A stretch of 14,694 nucleotides of DNA from an uncultured Oscillospiraceae bacterium. GTDB taxonomy: Bacteria; Bacillota; Clostridia; Oscillospirales; Oscillospiraceae. Under the pieces are notes generated by a model. That model made no database searches, was not told where the DNA came from, and saw only the letters and a program-made list of their open reading frames with translations. Shown here piece by piece: positions 14,264 to 14,694 of this stretch (position 1 is the stretch's first letter; each line of letters begins with the position of its first letter). The stretch covers positions 1-14,694 of the forward strand of contig CANRHF010000031.1 of NCBI GenBank assembly GCA_947630345.1, in the 5' to 3' direction. The position numbers were made by a program, and so were the translations under genes.

Positions 14264-14292
14264 TGGATTCTCCGGCCGCCTTGTGCTATACT
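14264..14292 (+). promoter_or_regulatory. Rightward LytTR-dependent promoter
   Basis: TGGATT (14264-14269), 17 nt, TATACT (14287-14292). The -35 is poor, as expected for an activator-dependent promoter. From repeat 2 to the -10 is 42 nt, identical to the leftward operator-promoter. The start would be about 14299. Confidence 0.65.
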
Positions 14293-14303
14293 GTGTCAAG
14301 CGG

Positions 14304-14411
14304 ATGGGGGGCATTTTGTCGGAGCTTTGGGGGGAGAGCGGCGGAAAAGTTTACATAATTGATGCAAAAACGATGCAAAGAAGATGCGTTTTTGATGCAG
14401 CGGCGGCTTAA
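14304..14411 (+). CDS. Possible 35-residue peptide ORF under the LytTR promoter
   Basis: Directly after the predicted start, ATG at 14304 (or TTG at 14316, behind GGGGGG) opens a frame of 35 codons ending in TAA. The peptide has a Gly-rich start (MGGILSELWGESGGK), one Cys and an Ala-rich end. It has no recognised family and no AgrD-like cysteine-thiolactone pattern. If the ATG is used the leader is only about 5 nt, without a ribosome site; the TTG has one about 4 nt away. It may equally be the untranslated leader of a longer transcript or part of a regulatory RNA. Confidence 0.25.
   Translation: MGGILSELWGESGGKVYIIDAKTMQRRCVFDAAAA
14361..14398 (+). repeat. Four GATGC repeats at 11-bp spacing
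   Basis: GATGC at 14361, 14372, 14383 and 14394, exactly 11 bp apart, separated by A or T runs. CAAAAACG (14365-14372) and CGTTTTTG (14387-14394) form an 8-bp inverted repeat across the middle. The period is not a multiple of 3, so it is a nucleic-acid pattern and not a protein repeat. Confidence 0.75.
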
Positions 14412-14422
14412 CTTTAATTCAG

Positions 14423-14443
14423 CGGAAGGGCAAGGCCCTTCCG
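14423..14443. other. Perfect hairpin before the IS end
   Basis: CGGAAGGGC (14423-14431), AAG, GCCCTTCCG (14435-14443): a 9-bp stem with a 3-nt loop. No U run on either side, so terminator function is doubtful. It lies about 20-30 bp from the IS110 end; some IS110-type elements target hairpin repeats. Confidence 0.5.
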
Positions 14444-14464
14444 GCGGAGATTATACAAAAGACT

Positions 14465-14694
14465 AACTATTAGATGTCAAGAGGGAAAATGAAAAAAAGA
14501 GAAGATGGGAAGGTGGATCGCGAGACGGCAAAAAGGGTATAGGAGAACAGGCACCCGTGAGGGCGCCGAAAGCAAAGGATGAGGGAAAGAGGTTACGCGG
14601 CCGTCGCCGGCCGGTATGGCAGTCCGGATTTTTCCATGGCATAGATGAGCCGCACCAACTTTTTGGCGGCATGGGAGATGGCAACATTGTAATG
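14465..14694 (-). mobile_element. IS110-family insertion sequence, one end only
   Basis: Contains the transposase C-terminus and about 120 bp of non-coding end, then returns to chromosomal sequence. The exact border is not visible since these elements lack terminal inverted repeats. I place it near 14465-14474 because the minus strand carries TTGACA (14480-14475), the outward -35 typically found at the right end of this family. The non-coding part is purine-rich on the plus strand, with a hairpin GGCGCCC/GGGTGCC at 14567-14550. The other end lies beyond the window. Confidence 0.7.
14593..14694 (-). CDS. IS110-family transposase, C-terminal 33 residues
   Basis: The frame enters from the right edge (no start in the window) and ends at TAA (14595-14593). 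The visible end contains HAAKKLVRLIYAMEKSGLPY, matching the conserved end of IS110-type (Transposase_20) recombinases, which use a DEDD/serine mechanism guided by a bridge RNA from the element's non-coding end. With 33 residues the family call rests on this motif alone. No disruption is visible in the part present. Confidence 0.78.
   Translation of the reverse strand, partial: HYNVAISHAAKKLVRLIYAMEKSGLPYRPATAA

Noticed and set aside
13248..14303. Long plus-strand frame antisense to the regulator, running into the small ORF
   Set aside because: The part before 14304 is a shadow of the LytTR gene and runs through operator B and its promoter.
14423..14443. Hairpin as terminator of the LytTR-B transcript
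   Set aside because: Stem is good but no U run follows, so I list it as a hairpin only.
14463..14687. 74-codon minus-strand frame at the right edge
   Set aside because: Ser/Pro-rich and out of frame with the IS110 transposase end, which is the convincing reading.
1..14694. CRISPR arrays, tRNA or rRNA genes, prophage
   Set aside because: I looked for regularly spaced repeats, cloverleaf/CCA ends and phage structural genes and saw none; the only periodic array is the short GATGC one.

Overview
The window is GC-rich, spore-former-type Firmicutes DNA. The gene families, the GGAGG ribosome sites and the codon use best fit a gut Oscillospiraceae-like Clostridia (Flavonifractor/Lawsonibacter/Intestinimonas type). 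That placement is an inference from gene content; no rRNA is present.

Left part (1-5815). On the minus strand lie the N-terminal two thirds of pyruvate kinase (cut by the window edge, with its own promoter) and a complete glutamine-hydrolysing asparagine synthetase. Diverging from asnB is a small helical protein gene that ends in a textbook 15-bp terminator. Next comes a tight three-gene plus-strand operon: a small beta-sandwich protein, a SpoIID-like protein with two peptidoglycan-binding domains, and a protein with two more such domains. None has a signal peptide, and a sigma-K-like promoter precedes the operon. I read it as a late mother-cell (spore envelope) operon.

Middle part (5816-9010). 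A CDP-alcohol phosphatidyltransferase (pgsA-like) converges on a family 2 glycosyltransferase. Between them, on the minus strand, sits a promoter - foldable RNA - terminator unit with no ORF, a candidate small RNA. Then come a 57-codon membrane peptide gene and a Tim44-like zinc-ribbon membrane protein.

Right part (9011-14694). A minus-strand operon encodes a beta-propeller lipoprotein, an ABC ATPase and an ABC-2 permease made of two fused halves. Upstream lies a LytTR-type response regulator gene on the same strand. The most notable signal is a pair of matching operator-promoters flanking the regulator: one drives the lipoprotein-ABC operon leftward, the other fires rightward. Each has two GGCGTT-type direct repeats exactly 21 bp apart, then 9 bp, then a -35, a 17-bp spacer and a -10. 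The rightward promoter reads into a 35-codon ORF or non-coding leader with a 11-bp-phased GATGC repeat and a hairpin, and then into the end of an IS110-family insertion sequence that runs off the window. The picture is an agr-like divergent LytTR regulon, controlling a lipoprotein/ABC exporter and an unknown rightward transcript that the IS has apparently cut off from whatever followed.
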